Shown: one piece after another, positions 1-6,352 of the stretch
How the letters are laid out: every line of letters begins with the position of its first letter
How positions within the stretch are numbered: the stretch's first letter is position 1
Origin: CAMLHP01 sp035707845
Lineage (GTDB): Bacteria; Gemmatimonadota; Gemmatimonadetes; Gemmatimonadales; GWC2-71-9
DNA length: 19,331 nt
Assembly: GCA_035707845.1 (NCBI GenBank)
Contig: DASSTP010000140.1
Coordinates: forward strand, 1 to 19,331
Direction of reading: 5' to 3'
Made by a program: the position numbers and the translations under genes
Notes under the pieces: generated by a model
The model's database searches: none
The model's input: the letters and a program-made list of their open reading frames with translations, nothing else
What the model was told of the DNA's origin: nothing

Positions 1-850
1 TCACCCACGACGATTGGATGTTGGGCACGTCCTTGAGGATGATGCGGCTGATGGCCAGGGTGCGCAGGTAGGTGACCGCGTCGGTCTTCTCCATGTGTGA
101 CATCCCCGGCGTGCCCTCGGGCTGCAGGGGCCAGCAGATGAAGGCCGTGAAGCCGCCGGTGCGTTCCTGCACCTGGCGCACCCGAAAGAGGTGTTCGATC
201 CGGTCGGCGGCGGATTCTCCCAGGCCGTACATCATGGTGACCGATGTGCGCATGCCCTGGCGGTGCGCCTCTTCCTGCACGCCGAGCCATTCGTCGGTCT
301 GCGCCTTCTTCCTGGCGACCCGTTCGCGGATCGCGTCAACGAGAATCTCGCCCCCGCCACCCGGGATGCTGTCGAGCCCGGCCTCACGGAGCTGGCGGAT
401 GACCTCCGGCATGGGGATGCGGAAGCGCTCGCTGAAGAAGACCACCTCGGAGGGCGAGAAGCCGTGGATGTGGATCGGGTGGTTGGCCTTGATGTAGCGC
501 ATCAGGTCCAGGTACCACTCGAACGGGATGTAGGGGTTGTGGCCGCCCTGGATCAGGATCTGTACCCCGCCGATTTCCTTGCACTCGTCGATCTTGGCGC
601 CGATTTCCTCGTAGCTCAGGACGTAGCCCTCGCCATCCTTGGGCCGCCGATAGAAGGCGCAGAACTGGCAATCTGCCACGCAGACGTTGGTGTAATTGAT
701 GTTGCGGTCAATGATGTAGGTGACGACCGGATCCGGATGCAGGCGCCAGCGCTCCTGGTCGGCCAGGCGGCCCAGTTCGAGCAGCGGCGCGCGCTCATAG
801 AGCTCGAGGTATTCGCGGAACTCCGGCGTCGAACGATCAACGGTATCCAT
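1..850 (-). CDS. mqnC: Cyclic dehypoxanthine futalosine synthase MqnC (3' end cut by window edge)
   Basis: Radical SAM enzyme of the futalosine menaquinone pathway; it cyclises dehypoxanthine futalosine. I translated this frame by hand from the ATG at 850. The first 283 codons are visible and the gene continues past position 1; the family is about 360-380 residues. The cluster motif is DRNINYTNVCVADCQFCAFY, with Cys57, Cys61 and Cys64 in the canonical CX3CX2C spacing. Further family motifs are IQGGHNP, HIHGFSPSEV, IPGGGGEIL and MMYGLGE. The start lies 9 nt after the mqnA stop; a TTG at 859 is the only other in-frame start before a stop. No Shine-Dalgarno is visible, so translation probably couples to mqnA. 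The N-terminus is short compared with many MqnC proteins. Identification rests on motif recall and the mqnE-mqnA context. Confidence 0.93.
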   Translation of the reverse strand, partial: MDTVDRSTPEFREYLELYERAPLLELGRLADQERWRLHPDPVVTYIIDRNINYTNVCVADCQFCAFYRRPKDGEGYVLSYEEIGAKIDECKEIGGVQILIQGGHNPYIPFEWYLDLMRYIKANHPIHIHGFSPSEVVFFSERFRIPMPEVIRQLREAGLDSIPGGGGEILVDAIRERVARKKAQTDEWLGVQEEAHRQGMRTSVTMMYGLGESAADRIEHLFRVRQVQERTGGFTAFICWPLQPEGTPGMSHMEKTDAVTYLRTLAISRIILKDVPNIQSSWV

Positions 851-859
851 GGCAGTCAA

Positions 860-1681
860 TCAGGCAGCGGTGATGAACGAAAGCGAGCCGTCGGGCACCA
901 GGCCGTCCTGCGCCAGCCGGCGGAAGAAGTCGGTGAGCCCGGCGAGGTGCCGGTACGACAGCGCGTAGTCAAGATCGCCGAAGTAGGCGCGACACGTCCG
1001 CTCCGGCACCCCGGTCACCTCGGCGGCCTCGGCCGCGAGGAGGTCGAGATGCGCCAGTCCCCACGCACGGGACTCAAGCAGACGGGAGTGAAGCTGCTGC
1101 ACGTGCGGCAGAGGCACCGACCGGCGGGCAGCCCACACTGCGAACACAAATGGCAAGCCGGTCCATTGTTTCCAGGCCAGGCCGAGATCGGTGAAGTACG
1201 GATACGTCCCGCGGTCGGCCAGGAGCAGCGCCGCGTCACCAATGACCAGCACCGCATCATGAGGGAAGCCCGCCAGTGAGGCGAGATCGGCCGCCTCGGC
1301 GCGCACGGTGGCCACGTGCGGGCGGATGTGCCAGCGATGGCGGCAGAGGAGTTCGAGGAGCAGCACCGAGGTGCGGCTCGACGCGGTGAGGAGGATGGTA
1401 CCGTGATCCAGGTCAGTGACCGGGCGGCGGCTGAACAGCGCCACGCTGTGCACGGGGCCGTCGCAGGTGATGGCCAGGTCGGGCAGCAGGTGGTAGAGCG
1501 CCGCGTTCCGGGCATACTCCACCGCCGACACCGCGCTCACGTCCAGCTCGCCGGCGGCGAGCAGGTCGTTGAGTTCGCTCGCGGTGCCGCTCACCATGTC
1601 CACTCCCGGCTGGACGATGCCCCGCACCATGGCACCGTAGACGGGATAACAGTTGATCCACGGGATCCGTCCCAGCTTCAT
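860..1681 (-). CDS. mqnA: Chorismate dehydratase MqnA
   Basis: Catalyses the first committed step of the futalosine pathway, dehydration of chorismate to 3-[(1-carboxyvinyl)oxy]benzoate. The 273-residue protein has the family's periplasmic-binding-protein-like pattern: an opening beta strand and loop KLGRIPWINCYPVY, then SAVSAVEYARN, SVALFSRRPV, TASSRTSVLLLELL and VLVIGDAALL. Length is normal for MqnA. The related MqnD differs in these motifs, and MqnA is favoured by the SRTS and IGDAAL segments and by the position directly after mqnE. The ATG at 1681 overlaps the mqnE stop by 4 nt (ATGA), which implies translational coupling. No independent ribosome binding site is apparent. Confidence 0.93.
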   Translation of the reverse strand: MKLGRIPWINCYPVYGAMVRGIVQPGVDMVSGTASELNDLLAAGELDVSAVSAVEYARNAALYHLLPDLAITCDGPVHSVALFSRRPVTDLDHGTILLTASSRTSVLLLELLCRHRWHIRPHVATVRAEAADLASLAGFPHDAVLVIGDAALLLADRGTYPYFTDLGLAWKQWTGLPFVFAVWAARRSVPLPHVQQLHSRLLESRAWGLAHLDLLAAEAAEVTGVPERTCRAYFGDLDYALSYRHLAGLTDFFRRLAQDGLVPDGSLSFITAA

Positions 1682-2868
1682 GCGGCGTGCACCACTGGCA
1701 GGGAGCGACCCACGCGTTCGGGCGGCGTGAGATCGTCAAAATTGTCGCGCAGCGCCTCATAGAGGCTGTTCCGCTCGACCGGCCTGCGCCCCGCGCCCAC
1801 GATCAGCTGGACCAGATCGTAGTAGGACATGCCGCGCTCGGTCCGCGCGCCCGCGTCGTGGTAAATGCGCTCGAAGACCACCGTGCCCTCGACGTCGTCG
1901 CAGCCGAAATTGAGCGCGATCTGCGAGAGGAACGGGGTCACCATGGGCCAGTGCGTCTTCATGTGCGGGATGTTGTCCAGGAACAACCGGCCCACGGCAA
2001 TGGCCTTGAGATCCTCAAAGCCGGTGGTGGCGGTGCCCACCCGGTGCAGTTCCTCACCCAGCTCATTGTTGTCGGGGTGATACGCCAGCGGGATGTAGGT
2101 CAGGAATCCACCGGTCTCATCCTGCAGTCGCCGCAGGGCATCGAGGTGCTCCACCCGATCGCGCGCCGATTCAACGTGGCCGTAGAGCATGGTGCAATTG
2201 GTGGGAATGCCCAGTTCGTGCGCTTCCCGATGGACCCGGATCCATTCTTCCCCGGTCAGCTTGCGCTCGGCAATAGTGGCGCGAACAGCCGTGCTGAACA
2301 CCTCCGCCCCGCCGCCCGGGAGGCTGGTAAGCCCCGCCGCCTTGAGCGCCGCCAGGACTTCACGCGAGGTGATCCGTTCGATGCGCGCCAGATGGGCAAT
2401 CTCCACTGCCGTGAGCGCCTTGATGTGCACGTCGGGATGCCGCTCCTTGAGGCCCCGCAGCATGTCGGTGTAATACGAGAGCCGGAGCTTGGGGTGCAGG
2501 CCGCCCACGATGTGGAACTCGCGGGTCGGCGCCCCGCGAGCCCGCTCCGCTTCGTGAAACACTTCTTCCAGCGACCGGGTGTAGTGCCCCTCTTCCTTCG
2601 GCATCCGCGCGAAGGAGCAGAATGTGCACGTGTTCCGGAGGATGCAGACGTTGGTGGGATTGATGTGCTGGTTGGCCGAAAAGTAGACCCGGTCGCCATT
2701 TCGACGCCGGTTGGCATAGTCCGCGAGGGTCCCAAGCCCCAGGATGTCATTGGTGCGGAAGAGCGCTTCTCCGGCATCGAGGCTCAGGCGCTCGCCTGCT
2801 TCCACCTGGTCGGCGATCGAGTGCAGTGCGGGATCGGAAAGACGAGACCGCTCCAACTGAACCTTCAT
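1678..2868 (-). CDS. mqnE: Aminofutalosine synthase MqnE (radical SAM)
   Basis: Radical SAM enzyme that joins the MqnA product to S-adenosylmethionine, giving aminofutalosine. I chose ATG at 2868 (396 residues) rather than the GTG at 2874, because an AGGAG sits 5 nt before the ATG but directly abuts the GTG. Motifs include NQHINPTNVC near residue 70, REFHIVGGLHP, SLPGGGAEVF and NCTMLYGHVES. The cluster cysteines are Cys75, Cys81 and Cys84, a CX5CX2C spacing instead of the usual CX3CX2C; I rechecked this on the raw bases. Family membership is clear from the rest of the protein and from mqnA and mqnC downstream. It is the first gene of the mqn group, 155 nt after the fabF stop. Confidence 0.92.
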   Translation of the reverse strand: MKVQLERSRLSDPALHSIADQVEAGERLSLDAGEALFRTNDILGLGTLADYANRRRNGDRVYFSANQHINPTNVCILRNTCTFCSFARMPKEEGHYTRSLEEVFHEAERARGAPTREFHIVGGLHPKLRLSYYTDMLRGLKERHPDVHIKALTAVEIAHLARIERITSREVLAALKAAGLTSLPGGGAEVFSTAVRATIAERKLTGEEWIRVHREAHELGIPTNCTMLYGHVESARDRVEHLDALRRLQDETGGFLTYIPLAYHPDNNELGEELHRVGTATTGFEDLKAIAVGRLFLDNIPHMKTHWPMVTPFLSQIALNFGCDDVEGTVVFERIYHDAGARTERGMSYYDLVQLIVGAGRRPVERNSLYEALRDNFDDLTPPERVGRSLPVVHAA

Positions 2869-2873
2869 CCTCA

Positions 2874-2878
2874 CTCCT
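2874..2878 (-). promoter_or_regulatory. Ribosome binding site that decides the mqnE start
   Basis: AGGAG on the minus strand, 5 nt before the ATG at 2868. It abuts the alternative GTG at 2874 with no spacer, so the ATG is the likely start and the protein is two residues shorter than the longest frame. Confidence 0.75.
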
Positions 2879-2906
2879 GGCTGCGCGACGGTTCCTATCC
2901 GTCCAA

Positions 2907-2912
2907 TCTATA
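2907..2912 (-). promoter_or_regulatory. Candidate -10 box (TATAGA) for mqnE-mqnA-mqnC
   Basis: TATAGA lies in an A+T-richer stretch about 40 nt before the mqnE ATG, just outside repeat element A. Transcription would start near 2900, giving a leader of about 30 nt that contains the AGGAG. No good -35 is visible at 16-18 nt; that position falls in the repeat arm. Sigma-70-like function is inference. Confidence 0.3.
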
Positions 2913-2915
2913 CCG

Positions 2916-3021
2916 CTCACACGAAAACACGAAAGCACGAAATCGGTGATCCGTCGTCGCCCGGCGGTACTGACTGGAACTGCACGACTGGCGACCGATG
3001 ACTCTTTCGTGTTTTCGTGTG
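2916..3021 (+). repeat. Interspersed inverted-repeat element, copy A (CACGAAAN octamers)
   Basis: A 106-nt non-coding element between fabF and mqnE. The left arm holds three tandem octamers, CACGAAAA, CACGAAAG and CACGAAAT, at 2920-2943. The right arm holds CTTTCGTG and TTTTCGTG at 3004-3019. Positions 2918-2935 and 3004-3021 form a perfect 18-bp inverted repeat around a 68-nt core. The core contains 7-nt-spaced GAC-initial units: 2972 GACTGGA, 2986 GACTGGC, 2993 GACCGAT and 3000 GACTCTT, with 2979 degenerate. The element ends 2 nt after the fabF stop on the transcribed strand, so the RNA could form a long stem there. Homologous to copy B in opposite orientation. No open reading frame or U-tract is seen. 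Confidence 0.85.
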
Positions 3022-3023
3022 TC

Positions 3024-4268
3024 TCAGTTCTTCTCGAACGCCCGGACCGCCAGGGTCGCGTTGTGCCCCCCGAAACCGAACGAATTGCTCAGCGCCACCC
3101 TGACGGCACGTTCGCGCATCGTGTTGGGGGCCGAATCGAGATCGCACTCGGGATCGGGGGTGAACTGATTGATGGTGGGCGGGATCTTGCCGGTCCGGAC
3201 GGTCTGGAGCGCCACGCAGAATTCCAGCGCGCCGGCGCCGCCCAGCAGGTGGCCGGTCATGGACTTGGTCGAGCCGAAGACGAGGTTCCGGGCATGCTCG
3301 CCGAAGACCGCCTTCACCGCCCGCGTCTCGGCGACATCGCCCACCGGCGTGGACGTGCCATGGGCGTTGATGTAGCCCACGTCCTGGGGGGCTATCCCGC
3401 CATCCTCCAGGCAGTGGCGGAGCGCGAGCTGCGCGCCTTCGCCGGACTCGGGCGGTGAGGTGATGTGATAGGCATCGCCGCTCGCACCATAGCCGGCCAC
3501 TTCGCCGAGGATGCTGGCGCCGCGGGCCTGGGCATGCTCGAGGCTTTCCAGGACCACGATCCCGCCGCCGTCGCCCAGCACGAACCCATCGCGGTCCCGG
3601 TCGAACGGCCGGCTGGCAGTGGCGGGATCGTCATTCCGGAAGGACAGCGCCTTCATGTTGGCAAAGGCGGCGACAGTGAGCCCCGTAATGGCAGCTTCCG
3701 AGCCGCCGGTCACCATGCAGTCGGCCCGTCCCGACTGCACCAGCCGGAACGATTCCCCGATGGCGTGCGCGGACGAGGCACAGGCCGACACGGTGGCGAA
3801 GTTGGGGCCGCGCAGGCCGTAGCGCATGGAGACGAGGCCCGCACCGATATCGGGAATGAACATCGGCACGAAGAAGGGAGATACGCGGTCGGGGCCCTTC
3901 TCGATGAAGGCCCGGCAGTTGTCCTCGTAGGTCTGCATCCCGCCGATGCCGCTCCCGATGATCACGCCGGTGCGGTCAGGTGCAGGAAAACCACCCTCGA
4001 GGCCCGCCTGGGCCACGGCCTGCGCGGCAGCCCCGAGCGCAAACTGCGCAAAGAGGTCGTAGCGCCGCGCTTCCTTGCGGTCGATGTACAGGAGGGGATC
4101 GAAGCCCTTGACCTCGCAGGCAAACCGGACGGAGAGCTTCGAGGGATCGAACTTCGTGATGGGCCCGGCACCGGAGCGCCCCGCCAACAGGGCGCTCCAG
4201 GTGGATTCGGTATCGGTGCCGACCGGGGTCACCAGCCCCATGCCGGTGACGACGACGCGGCGCGCCAA
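3024..4268 (-). CDS. fabF: Beta-ketoacyl-ACP synthase II FabF
   Basis: Condensing enzyme that elongates acyl-ACP with malonyl-ACP in type II fatty-acid synthesis, in the cytoplasm. The 414-residue protein has all expected active-site parts: nucleophile Cys163 in VSACASSAHAIGE, His303 in NAHGTSTPVGD, Lys335 and His340 in KSMTGHLLGGAG, and a C-terminal NSFGFGGHNATL. The start is a TTG at 4268, 4 nt after the acpP stop. The first ATG (codon 10) would remove the conserved opening strand RRVVVTG, so the TTG is the better start; a GGGAAG lies about 7 nt upstream. Last gene of the fab cluster. The high similarity between FabF and FabB families leaves a small doubt about subtype, but length and the acpP neighbour favour FabF. 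Confidence 0.96.
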   Translation of the reverse strand: MARRVVVTGMGLVTPVGTDTESTWSALLAGRSGAGPITKFDPSKLSVRFACEVKGFDPLLYIDRKEARRYDLFAQFALGAAAQAVAQAGLEGGFPAPDRTGVIIGSGIGGMQTYEDNCRAFIEKGPDRVSPFFVPMFIPDIGAGLVSMRYGLRGPNFATVSACASSAHAIGESFRLVQSGRADCMVTGGSEAAITGLTVAAFANMKALSFRNDDPATASRPFDRDRDGFVLGDGGGIVVLESLEHAQARGASILGEVAGYGASGDAYHITSPPESGEGAQLALRHCLEDGGIAPQDVGYINAHGTSTPVGDVAETRAVKAVFGEHARNLVFGSTKSMTGHLLGGAGALEFCVALQTVRTGKIPPTINQFTPDPECDLDSAPNTMRERAVRVALSNSFGFGGHNATLAVRAFEKN

Positions 4269-4272
4269 CGAG

Positions 4273-4512
4273 CTACTTCCCGATCTTCGAGTGCAGGTAG
4301 TTCATGGCATCGCCCACGGTACGCATCTTCTCGGCGTCCTCGTCGGGGATGTCGATGTCGAACTCCTTCTCGAAGGCCATGACGAGCTCCACGGTATCGA
4401 GGCTGTCCGCACCCAGATCTTCCATGAAGCTGGCTTCGGACGTCAGCTTGTCGCGCTCGACGCCGAGTTCCTCCACGATGATGTCCTTGACCTTCTCTTC
4501 AAGGTTGTCCAT
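4273..4512 (-). CDS. acpP: Acyl carrier protein
   Basis: Small acidic carrier of growing acyl chains, used by every Fab enzyme encoded around it. It has 79 residues, the usual size. The phosphopantetheine attachment site is Ser37 in EDLGADSLDTVELVMAFE, followed by the helix III segment FDIDIPDEDAEKMRTVGDA. The start at 4512 has a clear GAGGAA about 5 nt upstream; the longer frame upstream is only an open shadow over the fabG 3' end. The gene lies 31 nt after fabG and 4 nt before fabF. The strong ribosome binding site fits the high protein level ACP normally needs. Confidence 0.97.
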   Translation of the reverse strand: MDNLEEKVKDIIVEELGVERDKLTSEASFMEDLGADSLDTVELVMAFEKEFDIDIPDEDAEKMRTVGDAMNYLHSKIGK

Positions 4513-4543
4513 GTGTTCCTCGTGTTGGGAATTAAGAGCCCGC

Positions 4544-5287
4544 TCAGATGACCATGCCGCCATCCACCACGAGCACCTGCCCGGTGATGTAGGCGGCCAG
4601 CGCCGACGCCAGGAAGAGGACGGTGCCCGCCACGTCATCCGGGGTGCCGAGCCTGCCCAGCGCAATGCTGTCTAATAACGCCTTCCGCGCCTCATCGGGC
4701 AAGGCATCGGTCATGTCGGTGGCGATGTAGCCCGGGGCCACGCAATTGGCCGTGATGCCCCGGCTGGCGTACTCCCGGGCCACCGACTTGGTGAACCCCA
4801 CCAGGCCGGCCTTGCTCGCGGCGTAGTTGGCCTGCCCCTTGTTGCCCGTGAGGCCCACGATGCTGGTGATGTTGATGATGCGGCCACGCCGGCGCTTCAT
4901 CATGGGCTTGATGCAGGCCCGGGTGGTGAGAAAGGCGCCCTTGAGGTTGGCGTCGAGGACGGTATCCCAGTCGTCGTCCGCAAGGCGCAGCAGGATGTTG
5001 TCGCGGGTGACGCCGGCATTGTTGACCAGGATATCAATGGCGCCGAGGCCCGACTCCGCCTCCTGCACCGCCCGCTCCACCTGGGCGCCGTTCGCGACAT
5101 CACAGGCAAGCGCCAGCGTGCCGTCGCCGATCTCGGCCGCAGCCGCCCGCGCCCGGTCGCGGTCGCGAGCCGCAATGGCCACCCGCGCGCCTGCGCCATG
5201 GAGCGCCTTGGCAATGGCCAGTCCAATGCCACGGCTGCCGCCGGTAACGAGCGCGCCCTGTCCGGAGAGATCCATGTTAACGGTCAT
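4544..5287 (-). CDS. fabG: 3-oxoacyl-ACP reductase FabG
   Basis: NADPH-dependent short-chain dehydrogenase/reductase that reduces 3-ketoacyl-ACP. The 247-residue protein has the Rossmann motif VTGGSRGIG (residues 14-22), the CDV segment near 62, NNAG at 89-92 and the catalytic Ser142, Tyr155 and Lys159 (INITS then YAASK). The C-terminal LASALAAYITGQVLVVDGG is typical of FabG. Two ATG codons are possible, at 5287 and 5275; the second begins MDLSGQ and would also leave a complete enzyme. Neither has a Shine-Dalgarno. The reason is visible: repeat element B ends 6 nt before the first ATG and occupies the place where a binding site or fabD overlap would be expected. Confidence 0.95.
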   Translation of the reverse strand: MTVNMDLSGQGALVTGGSRGIGLAIAKALHGAGARVAIAARDRDRARAAAAEIGDGTLALACDVANGAQVERAVQEAESGLGAIDILVNNAGVTRDNILLRLADDDWDTVLDANLKGAFLTTRACIKPMMKRRRGRIINITSIVGLTGNKGQANYAASKAGLVGFTKSVAREYASRGITANCVAPGYIATDMTDALPDEARKALLDSIALGRLGTPDDVAGTVLFLASALAAYITGQVLVVDGGMVI

Positions 5288-5293
5288 GAGAAA

Positions 5294-5399
5294 TCACGAA
5301 AGCACGAAAACCACGAAAGCGAAAGGGTCATGAGTCGTGGGTCTTGTGTCATGCCAGGCGTCTCGAATCCAGTTTCGAGCTTTCGTGTTTGCGTGTGAG
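5294..5399 (-). repeat. Interspersed inverted-repeat element, copy B, inside the fab operon
   Basis: A 106-nt non-coding element between fabD and fabG. On the plus strand the octamers CACGAAAG (5295-5302), CACGAAAA (5303-5310) and CACGAAAG (5312-5319) face CTTTCGTG (5380-5387) and TTTGCGTG (5388-5395). The arms pair over about 16 bp with one bulge and one mismatch; the inner 9 bp (5312-5320 with 5379-5387) are perfect. Read on the minus strand it aligns with copy A read on the plus strand: 25 of 27 positions match between 5399-5373 and 2916-2942. A six-base hairpin CTCGAA/TTCGAG lies at 5362-5379. Confidence 0.85.
5327..5354 (-). repeat. Four tandem heptamers in the core of element B
   Basis: On the plus strand four consecutive 7-mers start with GTC: GTCATGA, GTCGTGG, GTCTTGT and GTCATGC. 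The consensus is GTCNTGN with no spacer. On the minus strand the same phase reads as GAC-initial units, which matches the GAC-initial 7-nt spacing in the core of element A. Confidence 0.7.
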
Positions 5400-5419
5400 A
5401 CTGACTGAACGCCGAATGC

Positions 5420-6352
5420 TCAACCATGCTCCACCAGTCGGGCGACGTCCTCGGGGCTGCCGAGGGTAATGGCTTCGACCCCCGGCACGATACGGCGCAC
5501 GAGTCCCGCGAGCACAGCGCCGGGTCCGGCCTCCACGAAGCGCGCACCGGCGACCTCGCGCGACAGCGTCTCTACGCTCGCAACCCAGCGTACCGGAGCC
5601 GTCAGCTGTTCCACCAGGCGCGCCCGTGCCTCCGCGGCAGTACGCACCGGCGTCGCCGTGGCGTTTGCCACCACGGGAACGCGCGGATCCGCGAAGGGCG
5701 TTGCCTCCAGCGCCGCGGCAAGCCCCGGCACGGCCGGCTCCATCAGCGGCGAGTGAAACGCACCACTCACCTTCAGTGGTATCACACGCTTGGCGCCCAT
5801 TTCCTTGCAGCGCGCCCCGGCACGCTCCACCGCCTCGGGGTCACCAGAGATCACCGTCTGGTCCGGCGCGTTCTGATTGGCCGCCACCGCGATGCCAGTG
5901 TCATCGGATGCTTCGGAGCACGCAGTCGCCACCTCGGCGGTCGCAAGGCCCAGCACGGCTGCCATGGCACCCGGGCGCGCCTGCCCCGCGTCGAACATCA
6001 GCTCGCCCCGCCGGCGCACCAGCTTCGCGGCATCCTCGACGCTGAGCGATCCGGCGGCGACGTAGGCGGAATATTCGCCAAGGCTGTGGCCCGCGGCCAT
6101 GGCCACCGGTTCGATGGCATTGCCCGCGGCGGCAAGTGCGGCGACGGAATGTGCGAGGATGGCTGGTTGCGCATTGTGGGTGAGTGTCAGCTCTTCTTCC
6201 GGCCCTTCCCACATCAGCCTGCTGAGCGATTCGCCGAGCGCGGCATCGACCCGCTCGAAGACCTGGCGGGCCGCGGCGAACTGCTGGGCCAGCTCCCGGC
6301 CCATTCCCACCTTCTGCGAGCCCTGGCCGGGGCAGACCAGCACATTCACCAT
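5420..6352 (-). CDS. fabD: Malonyl-CoA:ACP transacylase FabD
   Basis: Transfers malonyl from CoA to ACP to supply FabH and FabF. The 310-residue protein has the opening GQGSQ (residues 9-13), the nucleophile Ser90 in AAGHSLGEYSAY, Arg115 in RRRGELM, and His200 in VSGAFHSPLM, which is the expected Ser/His pair. Length is normal. I chose ATG at 6352, which overlaps the fabH stop by 7 nt; a GTG one codon later is possible. A longer open frame continues upstream over fabH but shows no family sequence and is a shadow. Downstream, instead of the usual tight junction with fabG, there is a 132-nt gap filled by repeat element B. Confidence 0.96.
   Translation of the reverse strand: MVNVLVCPGQGSQKVGMGRELAQQFAAARQVFERVDAALGESLSRLMWEGPEEELTLTHNAQPAILAHSVAALAAAGNAIEPVAMAAGHSLGEYSAYVAAGSLSVEDAAKLVRRRGELMFDAGQARPGAMAAVLGLATAEVATACSEASDDTGIAVAANQNAPDQTVISGDPEAVERAGARCKEMGAKRVIPLKVSGAFHSPLMEPAVPGLAAALEATPFADPRVPVVANATATPVRTAAEARARLVEQLTAPVRWVASVETLSREVAGARFVEAGPGAVLAGLVRRIVPGVEAITLGSPEDVARLVEHG

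Noticed and set aside
191..1279. A 362-codon plus-strand open frame opposite mqnC and mqnA
   Set aside because: It spans the junction of two real minus-strand genes and shows no domain; treated as an antisense shadow.
1687..2949. A 420-codon plus-strand open frame opposite mqnE
   Set aside because: No family sequence is recognisable, and its composition mirrors the antisense of mqnE, which has clear radical SAM motifs.
2918..3021. CRISPR array reading of the CACGAAAN tandem units
   Set aside because: Units are 8 nt, directly joined without spacers, and inverted in the other arm; no cas gene is present.
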